Origin: a virus
IMG/VR virus record: IMGVR_UViG_3300013102_000033
Coordinates: 1 to 63,207 of that record
Direction: 5' to 3' (one strand)
Length of the DNA stretch: 63,207 nt
A program made the position numbers and the translations under genes. Below, in pieces: positions 57,661 through 63,207 of this stretch (position 1 is its first letter; every line of letters starts with the position of its first letter). Under the pieces are notes generated by a model. It did no database searches. It saw only the letters and a list, made by a program, of their open reading frames with translations, and was not told the DNA's origin.

Positions 57661-57996
57661 GCAGCAGCTAACTAATGCGCATGCTAAATAAAACAATAGA
57701 GGTGTATTTAGCATGCAAAAAGTACAAGTATCAATGCAGTTGTTAAAAGCTATGACAGCTTATTGCTTAGAACAAGCAGTAAGCAGCGATATTAACATTC
57801 ATGACTTTGCAGAAAACTATCAAGGCCTAGATCTAGCAGATGCAATAGCAGATTTAGCAGACTTAAAAGAAGCTATAAAAGCAGATAATGCAGATTTAAA
57901 AGACTTAGTAATCATTCAAGCAGAGACATATGCTTATTTAGAAAGCTTAGATCAAGACTAGTAAAAGCGCTAGCATGCGCATTAGTTAGCTGCTGC
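57661..57996 (+). promoter_or_regulatory. Nested inverted repeats around gene 57713 (possible RNA switch)
   Basis: Bases 57661-57686 are perfectly inverted at 57971-57996 (26 bp), enclosing the whole gene. The inner part of the left arm (57679-57690, GCATGCTAAATA) is also perfectly inverted at 57705-57716, which contains the gene's ATG; the GAGGTG ribosome-binding site lies in the 14-base loop. The left arm therefore can pair either with the start codon or with the distal arm, but not both. Confidence 0.65.
57713..57961 (+). CDS. Small acidic helical protein under a nested hairpin
   Basis: 82 residues (MQKVQVSMQLLKAMTAYCLE...), ending in acidic helices (LADAIADLADLKEAIKADNA). GAGGTG precedes the ATG by 8 bases but both lie inside a hairpin. 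The 15-base unit CAGTAAGCTAAAACT flanks the gene on both sides (57636 and 57995). No function recognised. Confidence 0.7.
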   Translation: MQKVQVSMQLLKAMTAYCLEQAVSSDINIHDFAENYQGLDLADAIADLADLKEAIKADNADLKDLVIIQAETYAYLESLDQD

Positions 57997-58032
57997 AGTA
58001 AGCTAAAACTAAACTAAGAAAAGAGTGATTTT

Positions 58033-58551
58033 ATGTCAACATTAAAAAACATTAGCGAATTAGCAAAAGAGTTTGACTCTGTAGATGCAGTAAAAGCAGA
58101 GTTAAAGCGCATACAGTCTGTAAAGTGCAGACTTAAAAAGCAGAAGTCTCTTAGCAGCTATGAAGCTAAAATGCAAGAAGTTCTTGCGCATGAGCAAGCA
58201 GTAAAAGAAGTAAGAGCTTTGCTTGAGCCAAGAGCTGTCACTTTTACAAGCATGACTGCAGAACAAGTAAAAGAGTTGAACTATGATGAGACTATTCGCG
58301 CTATAAAAAGCGTGCAGTCTAAAAAGTGCAATACTCAATACTTAACAGATGATATATCTACAAATGTGGAATATCAAGCAGCAATTGCTCAAGAAGCATT
58401 ATTGCTTGAGCATAAAAAGACAGTAAAGCCAATTGAAGATACTGTTGTAAAGAAGTCACAAATTAATGACTTAATTGAACAGTTGTCTGTTTTAGAACAA
58501 GAGCTTGATAAAGACTTTGTGATTGCAAGATTGCAAGAACTCTTAGCATAA
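58033..58551 (+). CDS. Helical protein with internal duplication
   Basis: 172 residues. Two units share the pattern (I)(Q/K)SV-x-K(C) ... (Y)(E)x...A ... (E)xxxxKxVxxxE: residues 26-68 (RIQSVKCRLKKQKSLSSYEA) and 88-136 (AIKSVQSKKCNTQYLTDDIS). Highly charged, coiled-coil-like. GTGAT upstream of ATG is weak. No known family. Confidence 0.65.
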   Translation: MSTLKNISELAKEFDSVDAVKAELKRIQSVKCRLKKQKSLSSYEAKMQEVLAHEQAVKEVRALLEPRAVTFTSMTAEQVKELNYDETIRAIKSVQSKKCNTQYLTDDISTNVEYQAAIAQEALLLEHKKTVKPIEDTVVKKSQINDLIEQLSVLEQELDKDFVIARLQELLA

Positions 58552-58585
58552 GCTAAGAGTTTCAACTAAAAGGAGGAAGTTAAAA

Positions 58586-58768
58586 ATGACTAAAGAACAA
58601 ATTGCAGCTTTAAGAAAGTTACAAGAAGCATTGGAAATGTTGTCTATAGAGTACGATAACAGTCCCGATGAGTTCGGAATGATGCTTGACTACAAAGCTT
58701 GGTTCGGAAAAGACTTGTTGGAAATGCATCGTGACATCTCTCACGAAATTGAGAAGCTGCAGCGATAA
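58586..58768 (+). CDS. Small helical protein
   Basis: 60 residues (MTKEQIAALRKLQEALEMLS...), with AAAGGAGG 10 bases before the ATG. Two amphipathic helices. Followed by an intrinsic terminator. No family recognised. Confidence 0.65.
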   Translation: MTKEQIAALRKLQEALEMLSIEYDNSPDEFGMMLDYKAWFGKDLLEMHRDISHEIEKLQR

Positions 58769-58785
58769 GCTGCAGTTTCTTAATT
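58751..58785 (+). terminator. Terminator
   Basis: GAAGCTGCAG / CTGCAGTTTC (one G-U) overlapping the stop of the 58586 gene, with TTTCTTAATT after. Ends the 57.5-58.8 kb unit. Confidence 0.65.
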
Positions 58786-58790
58786 ACTTG

Positions 58791-58819
58791 TTTACAACTG
58801 CATAGAAACATGATATAAT
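58791..58819 (+). promoter_or_regulatory. Sigma-A-like promoter
   Basis: TTTACA, 17-base spacer, TATAAT within ATGATATAATTAA. The ATGATATAATTA surround recurs at 59811, 60124 and 61430. Confidence 0.7.
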
Positions 58820-58842
58820 TAAGTTAATAAGGAGATGATAAT

Positions 58843-58959
58843 ATGTTTAAAGATCATAGGTTTGAAAGATTGCTTGCTAGCTATAATAATGGCCAAATAT
58901 CATTGGAAAAGTATACTGCTTGCTACAGTTACCTATTGGAGTTGAAATTATGGTCATAG
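58843..58959 (+). CDS. Small protein
   Basis: 38 residues (MFKDHRFERLLASYNNGQIS...), with GGAGATG 9 bases upstream of the ATG. Shares a 10-base overlap with the next gene. No function recognised. Confidence 0.5.
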   Translation: MFKDHRFERLLASYNNGQISLEKYTACYSYLLELKLWS

Positions 58960-59090
58960 CTAAATATGTAGGAAAAGGTAAAGGTCTAAAACCTTACCTA
59001 TTGTCGCTGCTGATAGAGGTCGCTAAGGCGGAAGGAGGTAATGCGCCGACCCTCAGTGCGAGCCATCGACCGCACGAACAACTCCGTTAG
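58950..59090 (+). CDS. Small basic protein
   Basis: 46 residues (MVIAKYVGKGKGLKPYLLSL...), GGAG nine bases before the ATG, coupled to the preceding gene and followed by a strong terminator. Function unknown. Confidence 0.45.
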   Translation: MVIAKYVGKGKGLKPYLLSLLIEVAKAEGGNAPTLSASHRPHEQLR

Positions 59091-59103
59091 GAATCCTCAG
59101 TTT

Positions 59104-59130
59104 GCCGCCTCCCATTGGCGGCTTTTTTAT
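59104..59130 (+). terminator. Terminator
   Basis: GCCGCC-tcccatt-GGCGGC followed by TTTTTTAT; a textbook intrinsic terminator. Confidence 0.85.
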
Positions 59131-59325
59131 TTGCCCAAGCAGCTGCAGCTGCGATCGATCCGAGTCCTGCTTTGATCTACAAGTTAGCAGCTCTCTATTG
59201 GCTGCGCCAGGCCCCGAACTGGCCGCATAAAAGCCTCACAGCAGCTGCAACCAGCTCGCGCTGTACTTCACGGCGCAGCTTCAATCCTGCTTCGCAGTCC
59301 CGCTTGCCGGCTGCATAAAAGCCCA
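59130..59325 (+). ncRNA. GC-rich non-coding element A
   Basis: About 190 bases without a credible gene (no ribosome-binding site; alanine-rich frames only). Shares ordered blocks with 61101-61390 and 62794-63060: GATCTACAAGT(T)AGCAG, GGCTGCGCC and CGCATAAAAGCC (twice). Lies between convergent terminators. Could be a small RNA or a spread regulatory element. Confidence 0.4.
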
Positions 59326-59326
59326 A

Positions 59327-59346
59327 ACAAAAAGCCGCCTCGCGGC
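59327..59346 (-). terminator. Terminator of the 59788 gene
   Basis: Minus strand: GCCGC-gag-GCGGC then TTTTTGTTT. Clear intrinsic terminator 20 bases after the stop. Confidence 0.8.
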
Positions 59347-59362
59347 GACTCTGTGCTGACTG

Positions 59363-59788
59363 CTATTTCATCGATTCAAAAGTACCATCAGCATGATGCG
59401 ATCCTATAGCATCGTTGTCATGCCATAAGTCAGTCAATATTTCCCAACCATCTCTAAGAACCAATTCTGTAAGTGTCTCGCAGCCAAATTCTTTACGTGC
59501 AGTAAGTGCGAAACGTTCGAATGGTACTTCTTTGTTATTGTTCGCTCGCGCTAGTTTGCCGTAAGTATCATACAACATTTTGTTACCAATATCGCACGAA
59601 CTACTGATTGATATCAAGCGGATTTCATTAGGCCAGATTTTATTATCAGTTTCCATAAGTCTATCAAGTTCGACAGTTTCAGCAATGAAATTCTGCAGCG
59701 ACGCAGCTTCTTCAGGATCTGTAGTTTCGACAGTTTCGTAATAGTGCAGTAGCGCAGCTTTCAGTACGTTCATTTTCAATTCAATCAT
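59363..59788 (-). CDS. Hypothetical protein
   Basis: Up to 141 residues. Helical N-terminal half (VLKAALLHYYETVETTDPEE), beta/alpha middle with ISISSSCDIGNKM. Unusually for this part of the genome it is leftward and has its own promoter (59811) and terminator. AAAGGA touches the first ATG; the second ATG, five codons on, is an alternative. No family recognised. Confidence 0.65.
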   Translation of the reverse strand: MIELKMNVLKAALLHYYETVETTDPEEAASLQNFIAETVELDRLMETDNKIWPNEIRLISISSSCDIGNKMLYDTYGKLARANNNKEVPFERFALTARKEFGCETLTELVLRDGWEILTDLWHDNDAIGSHHADGTFESMK

Positions 59789-59810
59789 TCCTTTTCTATT
59801 GGTATAATTA

Positions 59811-59839
59811 ATTATATCATACTTCTATGCAGCTGTACA
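59811..59839 (-). promoter_or_regulatory. Sigma-A-like promoter
   Basis: Minus strand: TGTACA, 17-base spacer, TATAAT, for the 59788 gene. The downstream bases ATAATTA match the rightward promoters. Confidence 0.65.
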
Positions 59840-60094
59840 TCATTTCTTTATAACAGCCAGCAGCTCTCCTTCGTCAGTCGGCGCGAATAGAGCTACAATC
59901 TGGTCTCCTTTGACTAACTGCTTGCCGCCAAGAATCTCGCTGCGCGTGAACACGACATACTCGTGGACACCGTCGTTTGCGAAGTACCATTCAGAATCTG
60001 TTGGGACTTTATCAACCGTGTAGGTATGAACGATTGGCGTGCCGTGAGCTAGAGACAAACTAAGACCGGCTAGCACTAGAAGCTGCTTAATCAT
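59840..60094 (-). CDS. Small secreted protein
   Basis: 84 residues. The first 18 (MIKQLLVLAGLSLSLAHG) form a signal peptide with a plausible cleavage after AHG; the rest is a small beta domain (WYFANDGVHEYVVFTRSEIL, GDQIVALFAP). Exported phage proteins of this size may act in superinfection exclusion or envelope modification, but nothing specific is shown. GGAGG before the ATG. Confidence 0.65.
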   Translation of the reverse strand: MIKQLLVLAGLSLSLAHGTPIVHTYTVDKVPTDSEWYFANDGVHEYVVFTRSEILGGKQLVKGDQIVALFAPTDEGELLAVIKK

Positions 60095-60123
60095 TTGATG
60101 ACCCCCTCCTTCGATATAATATA

Positions 60124-60152
60124 ATTATATCATACTTCCAAGTAGAAGTACA
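60124..60152 (-). promoter_or_regulatory. Sigma-A-like promoter for the secreted protein
   Basis: Minus strand: TGTACT, 17-base spacer, TATAAT, preceded by GAAGTATGA as at 59811. Confidence 0.65.
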
Positions 60153-60154
60153 GC

Positions 60155-60236
60155 AGTATTTCTCTTTCCGCACCATCTCCGCCGCGCCGCTACGATCTGA
60201 CTGAATCAGGTAGTGCCAATCGATTAGAGAAATACT
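60155..60236. repeat. Inverted repeat between divergent promoters
   Basis: AGTATTTCTCT at 60155-60165 is perfectly inverted at 60226-60236; inside are GCCGCGCCGC and a CTGACTGAATCAG hairpin. It separates the leftward 60124 and rightward 60239 promoters, a natural place for a common operator. No gene inside. Confidence 0.55.
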
Positions 60237-60238
60237 GT

Positions 60239-60267
60239 TTTACAACTAAGGAAAATTATGGTAAAAT
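60239..60267 (+). promoter_or_regulatory. Sigma-A-like promoter
   Basis: TTTACA, 17-base spacer, TAAAAT, upstream of the 60361 gene. The leader contains the hairpin CCATAC-taca-GTATGG. Confidence 0.6.
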
Positions 60268-60360
60268 TAAATAGAAGCAGGAAATGGGCCTTCCATACTA
60301 CAGTATGGGACAAGCTCTCAGATTCGCTGCTCACTAACTTTATACAAGGAGATGATTCAC

Positions 60361-60810
60361 ATGACTACGCAGTATGAGATTGTGTATGTCAGAGCAAACA
60401 AAGAACCCGAGACGATCGCAACAGTCAAGACCGACGAGGAAGTACGAGCCATCACAGAGACTGCTAGATTCGCAGGAACGTGGGTTAACGATCAGAAGAA
60501 GGTATTACGGTATGGTCGTGGTGAACTGAGAGTACACGTAAGAAACCTGTTGCCAAAGATTGTAGATTGCAAGACCATCATTTACTACCAGTACCGCGCG
60601 TATGACCTCGAAGTACAAAATGACCCAGCACTAACCGCCATTCGCATTAACGCGCATTTCATCTCCGGTTATAACAAGGATGACAAGCAGCTATGGGAAA
60701 CACCCAGCTTCAGAGAGCTATCAGAGATTGTAGGTAAGGAGCTTGCATATGTGTGTTCACAGTACTATGAGCGGTTTATCGGCGAATTCAAACTAGCGAG
60801 CGCGATGTAG
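60361..60810 (+). CDS. Hypothetical protein
   Basis: 149 residues from the ATG at 60361, ten bases after GGAG. Beta-rich N-terminal half (YEIVYVRANKEPETIATVKT), mixed C-terminal half with YYQYRAYDLEVQNDPALTAI. A stem GCGAGCG / CGCTCGC spans the stop. No family recognised. Confidence 0.65.
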   Translation: MTTQYEIVYVRANKEPETIATVKTDEEVRAITETARFAGTWVNDQKKVLRYGRGELRVHVRNLLPKIVDCKTIIYYQYRAYDLEVQNDPALTAIRINAHFISGYNKDDKQLWETPSFRELSEIVGKELAYVCSQYYERFIGEFKLASAM

Positions 60811-60850
60811 ACGCTCGCTAAATATTCGGCAACGTTAGCAGCTGCGACCA

Positions 60851-60886
60851 TCCAGTGCTGTGTCAACACTCCAGTGCAGCACTGGA
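60851..60886 (+). repeat. Perfect 10-bp hairpin upstream of gene 60930
   Basis: TCCAGTGCTG / CAGCACTGGA with a 16-base loop, in the leader of the small 60930 gene. No T-run, so regulatory or stabilising rather than a terminator. Confidence 0.5.
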
Positions 60887-60929
60887 TCAGAAACAGAAAT
60901 ACGTACATATATGAGAGGAGTCGTTGTTA

Positions 60930-61082
60930 ATGGATTTACTGAAAGCACTGAATGAGGATGGCCGGATCATCATCACACCAGAGGAGTACCACACCATACT
61001 GCTGAGCGTCAACGGTTGCCATGTGATTCATGATCGCGGTAAAGTAATCGTTGAACTCATTACGCCAGAGAGAGTCAATTGA
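60930..61082 (+). CDS. Small protein
   Basis: 50 residues (MDLLKALNEDGRIIITPEEY...). AGGAG lies 10 bases before the ATG. Beta-rich C-terminal part (HVIHDRGKVIVELI). Function unknown. Confidence 0.6.
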   Translation: MDLLKALNEDGRIIITPEEYHTILLSVNGCHVIHDRGKVIVELITPERVN

Positions 61083-61100
61083 CTTTCTCTAACTGTGATA

Positions 61101-61299
61101 GCAGCCATGATAGGCCCGAACCGCGGTGGCGACCTACAAGTCAGTTGACATAGCATGTTCAAACTAACCCAGCGCCGCGGCGTTGCAGCTTTAGTTCGTT
61201 ACCTCAGTCCCAAACCTGCGCCGCATAAAAGCAGCCATGATAAGCCCACGCGATGCTGCGCCGCAGTGATGAAGTGCGATGCGTTCCTATCATGGCTGC
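61101..61299 (+). ncRNA. GC-rich non-coding element B with perfect closing stem
   Basis: GCAGCCATGATAGG at 61101-61114 is perfectly inverted at 61286-61299 (14 bp) and closes a ~200-base region without genes. Inside: CGCCGCGGCG palindrome, CGACCTACAAGTCAG and CCGCATAAAAGC blocks shared with elements A and C. Looks like a folded RNA or attenuating leader before the 61407 promoter. Confidence 0.45.
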
Positions 61300-61406
61300 G
61301 ACCTTTGGTCCGGCCACGCCGAAACTACGCTGCGCAGCCATAGTCGGACCGTACCTATAGTTACCTACGACGCTGCGCCGCGGCTTCTCTGAATTGGAAG
61401 AACTGT

Positions 61407-61435
61407 TTTACTTCCTTACTAGAACGTGATATAAT
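61407..61435 (+). promoter_or_regulatory. Sigma-A-like promoter
   Basis: TTTACT, 17-base spacer, TATAAT in GTGATATAATTATA, upstream of the 61487 gene. Confidence 0.7.
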
Positions 61436-61486
61436 TATAAATGTAAGGAAGATCATTGACAACTAAATTATAGAGGAGCGATTCAA

Positions 61487-62416
61487 ATGACAAAGATTGA
61501 TCTGAAGAAAGCTGCAAAAACCGACGGCGACGGTAAGGAAGAAGTAATCGAAGAGCAACAGCAAACCGGCGGTGAACAAACAGTAACTGAGGAGAAACCA
61601 GCGTCACTTCTTCAATCGCTGATTGCAACTGGTGATGAAAGCGCGCCGTCTTCAAGAGGCAACCAAAAAGTTGCGACCGCTGATTTGACAGCGAACGCTA
61701 CGTCGTTAGCTAATGATATTTTGCGCGATCTTGATAAACCTGAGAACATCGCAAAGTACAAAGAGCTGTTCGATAAAAGCGTTACTGACAACGACTCACT
61801 GGATCTGCTTATTGCAAGTATCAGTCCACTTGATGATATTGAAGTAGGCTACTTGGTTGCAGTCGGTGAAGAAGAACTTGACAAGATGCTTCGGTCTCAA
61901 CAGTCCAAGCGTAGTCGTTCGAAGAACAAAGACGACTTCAAGCTTGATGACTACAAGACGATGTTGGTTGCAGCTATTGCTGAAGGTCTTATCCGCAAAG
62001 CGATGGGTAAGCCTAAGGGAAGCGGCAGTGCAACATTCGACGGTAGCGACTTCACAGACAAGCAGATTGAAGAGTTTAAGACAGATGATGACAAGCTTGC
62101 CAAAGCGATTCGCAATGTGCAAAGCAAAAAGTCGATCGCAAAAGCTAAACGCGATCATGACGAAACTGGTGATCTTTGGCAGCACCTGCTGCGTCAAGAA
62201 GCATTCCTCAAGAACTTGCGCGATAATCGTAAACCGGTCATCACTCCAGAGATCGAGGATGCACTGACAGCTAAGGAAGCTGCAGAAGCACTGCTTGCAT
62301 CCGTAGAGGACCCTAACAACATGTCGCTGGATGATGCTAAGGCACTGTTCGAAAAGCTTAGAGAAACATTAGCTTCCGCGGCGCCGCAAGACGAACAGTC
62401 AGAGGCTGAAGAATGA
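61487..62416 (+). CDS. Large charged protein of unknown function
   Basis: 309 residues, GGAG before the ATG. N-terminal 65 residues are polar and disordered (EEQQQTGGEQTVTEEKPASL); the middle is helical (LANDILRDLDKPENIAKYKE) with a basic patch KRSRSKNKDDFK; the C-terminal third is coiled-coil-like (EAFLKNLRDNRK... EALLASVEDP). Largest gene of the right arm and headed by a strong promoter, so probably an abundant early product. No family recognised. Confidence 0.7.
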   Translation: MTKIDLKKAAKTDGDGKEEVIEEQQQTGGEQTVTEEKPASLLQSLIATGDESAPSSRGNQKVATADLTANATSLANDILRDLDKPENIAKYKELFDKSVTDNDSLDLLIASISPLDDIEVGYLVAVGEEELDKMLRSQQSKRSRSKNKDDFKLDDYKTMLVAAIAEGLIRKAMGKPKGSGSATFDGSDFTDKQIEEFKTDDDKLAKAIRNVQSKKSIAKAKRDHDETGDLWQHLLRQEAFLKNLRDNRKPVITPEIEDALTAKEAAEALLASVEDPNNMSLDDAKALFEKLRETLASAAPQDEQSEAEE

Positions 62417-62601
62417 GAGGGGACTTATCCCCTCTTCTTTCAATCATGGCATTAATGAAGGTAGCGTACGGTGAATCAGAACTGATTGATGAAGATGTGA
62501 TTGACGACGTAACTACAGTCTTTGTGTTTAAGCTAAAAGACTCTGCAAAGTATGTCACTGTAAGTGTAGGTTTGACTGACGTTATATTCATAGAGTCATA
62601 A
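62413..62601 (+). CDS. Small protein
   Basis: 62 residues; the ATG overlaps the preceding stop (ATGA). Alternatively the short frame from M12 or M15. Beta-rich (DVTTVFVFKLKDSAKYVTVS). No function recognised. Confidence 0.55.
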   Translation: MRGDLSPLLSIMALMKVAYGESELIDEDVIDDVTTVFVFKLKDSAKYVTVSVGLTDVIFIES

Positions 62602-62613
62602 GGAGCTGACAAC

Positions 62614-62772
62614 ATGGGAGAACTGATCATGCTTGGCCTGATTGTGTATTTCATATGGTATCATCATGAAGCAAAGAAGCTGGCCGCCCGCGAAGAGGAA
62701 GCTAAGAAGACAGTCAAGGAATCAACACGCTTAGAAACTTGGATGACCAACTTCAAGGGCGACGACAAATAG
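62614..62772 (+). CDS. Small membrane-anchored protein
   Basis: 52 residues: a hydrophobic segment (GELIMLGLIVYFIWYHH) then a charged helix (EEEAKKTVKESTRLETWMTN). AAGGAG 9 bases before the ATG; the stop lies inside an intrinsic terminator. Single-pass membrane protein of unknown role. Confidence 0.6.
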   Translation: MGELIMLGLIVYFIWYHHEAKKLAAREEEAKKTVKESTRLETWMTNFKGDDK

Positions 62773-62787
62773 TCGCCTTTTTCTTTC
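62759..62787 (+). terminator. Terminator at the end of the 61.4-62.8 kb operon
   Basis: GGCGAC / GTCGCC around the stop codon, followed by TTTTTCTTTC. Confidence 0.8.
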
Positions 62788-62793
62788 GGCACT

Positions 62794-63060
62794 GCGGCGC
62801 AGCCGTGATAGGACTTCATTGTAGCTTCACTGCACAGGAAGTATTGAATCGGCCGTCGCGCTGCGCTGATCTACAAGTCTGCTGACGTGGTCGATTCGTT
62901 CTATGGCTGCGCCGCCTCTATAAAAGCAGGCTGGATACGACGCCGGGTCGCTGAGACTCCTGGCAAGGACTATAAAAGCCTTTGTATCCTGGCATCTTAG
63001 CGTCGCCGCGCCGCTGCGTTGGACGTATTGGACATTAAAAGTTAATCGACGCCGCGCAGC
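62794..63060 (+). ncRNA. GC-rich non-coding element C with closing stem
   Basis: GCGGCGCAGCC at 62794-62804 is perfectly inverted at 62905-62915. Contains GATCTACAAGTCTGCTGAC, GGCTGCGCCGC, and TATAAAAGC twice, as in elements A and B, plus GGATAC/GTATCC and GACGC/GCGTC pairs. About 270 bases with no credible gene. Nature unknown; likely a family of structured RNAs or regulatory DNA shared across the right arm. Confidence 0.45.
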
Positions 63061-63084
63061 GTCAGGCCAGACGATGATCGATAG

Positions 63085-63207
63085 GAATCAAAACTATTCA
63101 GCAGCGTATAACTACAGATGGTGCATGTCATAGCCAGCGGACCTGCGCTGATTAAACATACAAAAATAAAGGTATATATAGAGATATAAATATATATATA
63201 AAAAAAA
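63085..63207. repeat. Terminal direct repeat, right copy
   Basis: Exact copy of bases 1-123; see the left copy. Joining the two gives a circle of about 63,084 bp in which the rightward gene arm of 56.5-62.8 kb runs on into gene 575-1030. Confidence 0.95.

Noticed and set aside
59115-59318. 67-codon plus-strand open frame in element A
   Set aside because: Starts inside the stem of a terminator, lacks a ribosome-binding site, and consists of alanine/serine-rich residues from a GC-rich structured region.
1-63207. tRNA genes and CRISPR arrays
   Set aside because: I saw no T-loop/anticodon pattern that completes a cloverleaf and no regularly spaced direct repeats of CRISPR size; the AACTCATT repeats are too short and irregular.
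1-63207. Integrase, repressor or other lysogeny genes
   Set aside because: No tyrosine or serine recombinase motif and no cI-like repressor were found; the AbrB-like and HTH proteins lack a lysogeny context.

Overview
The window looks like the essentially complete genome of a tailed double-stranded DNA phage of siphovirus type: one ~3.6 kb tape-measure gene, a major tail protein, tail-chaperone frameshift and no contractile-sheath gene. It infects a member of the Bacillota, most likely a spore former. The host call rests on strong AGGAGG ribosome-binding sites, sigma-A-like promoters, an SPP1-type holin with an XhlA-like partner, an XkdF-like prohead protease, a YhaM-like nuclease, and a gene resembling the sporulation protein YyaC (DUF1256). 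I see no integrase, excisionase-type recombinase or convincing lysogeny repressor, so a virulent lifestyle is likely. The first 123 bases recur exactly at 63085-63207, so the sequence closes into a circle of about 63,084 bp or carries a short terminal repeat.

Layout. 1-540: AT-rich non-coding DNA. 575-1030: the last gene of a rightward arm that (through the circle junction) starts at 56.5 kb. 1.07-29.4 kb: leftward nucleotide-metabolism and replication arm, consisting of many small genes joined by 1-4 base stop/start overlaps, ThyA, YhaM-like nuclease, DNA polymerase A, deoxycytidylate deaminase, HNH proteins, dNMP kinase, dUTPase, YqaJ exonuclease, a TOPRIM-primase fused to an MCM-like helicase, RNase H, ATP-dependent ligase, a sigma-70-like factor, a VRR-NUC nuclease, a SNF2-type helicase, and a ~550-base gene-free stretch that folds into many hairpins (probable large structured RNA). 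29.8-36.7 kb: leftward tailspikes and lysis genes. 36.7-56.1 kb: leftward tail, head and packaging genes. 56.5-62.8 kb: rightward arm of small, mostly unrecognised genes separated by hairpin-rich non-coding DNA.

The parts fit together. The phage makes and guards its own thymidine nucleotide pool (ThyA, dCMP deaminase, kinase, dUTPase), replicates with its own polymerase, primase-helicase, ligase and RNase H, and probably reprograms transcription with its own sigma factor. Three kinds of shared intergenic elements recur at operon heads: sigma-A-like promoters TKTWCN-N17/18-TATAAT; an 18-bp element GCGTATAATATTANTAGG in front of the packaging operon, scaffold gene and gene 575; and a ~111-bp multi-palindrome element at 12.9, 29.6 and 56.2 kb. 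Late genes follow a standard order (TerS, HNH, TerL, portal, protease, scaffold, decoration, capsid, connectors, tail), interrupted by an SGNH hydrolase next to TerL. Functions for genes without a named family are unknown and are stated as such. All counts and alignments were done by eye.
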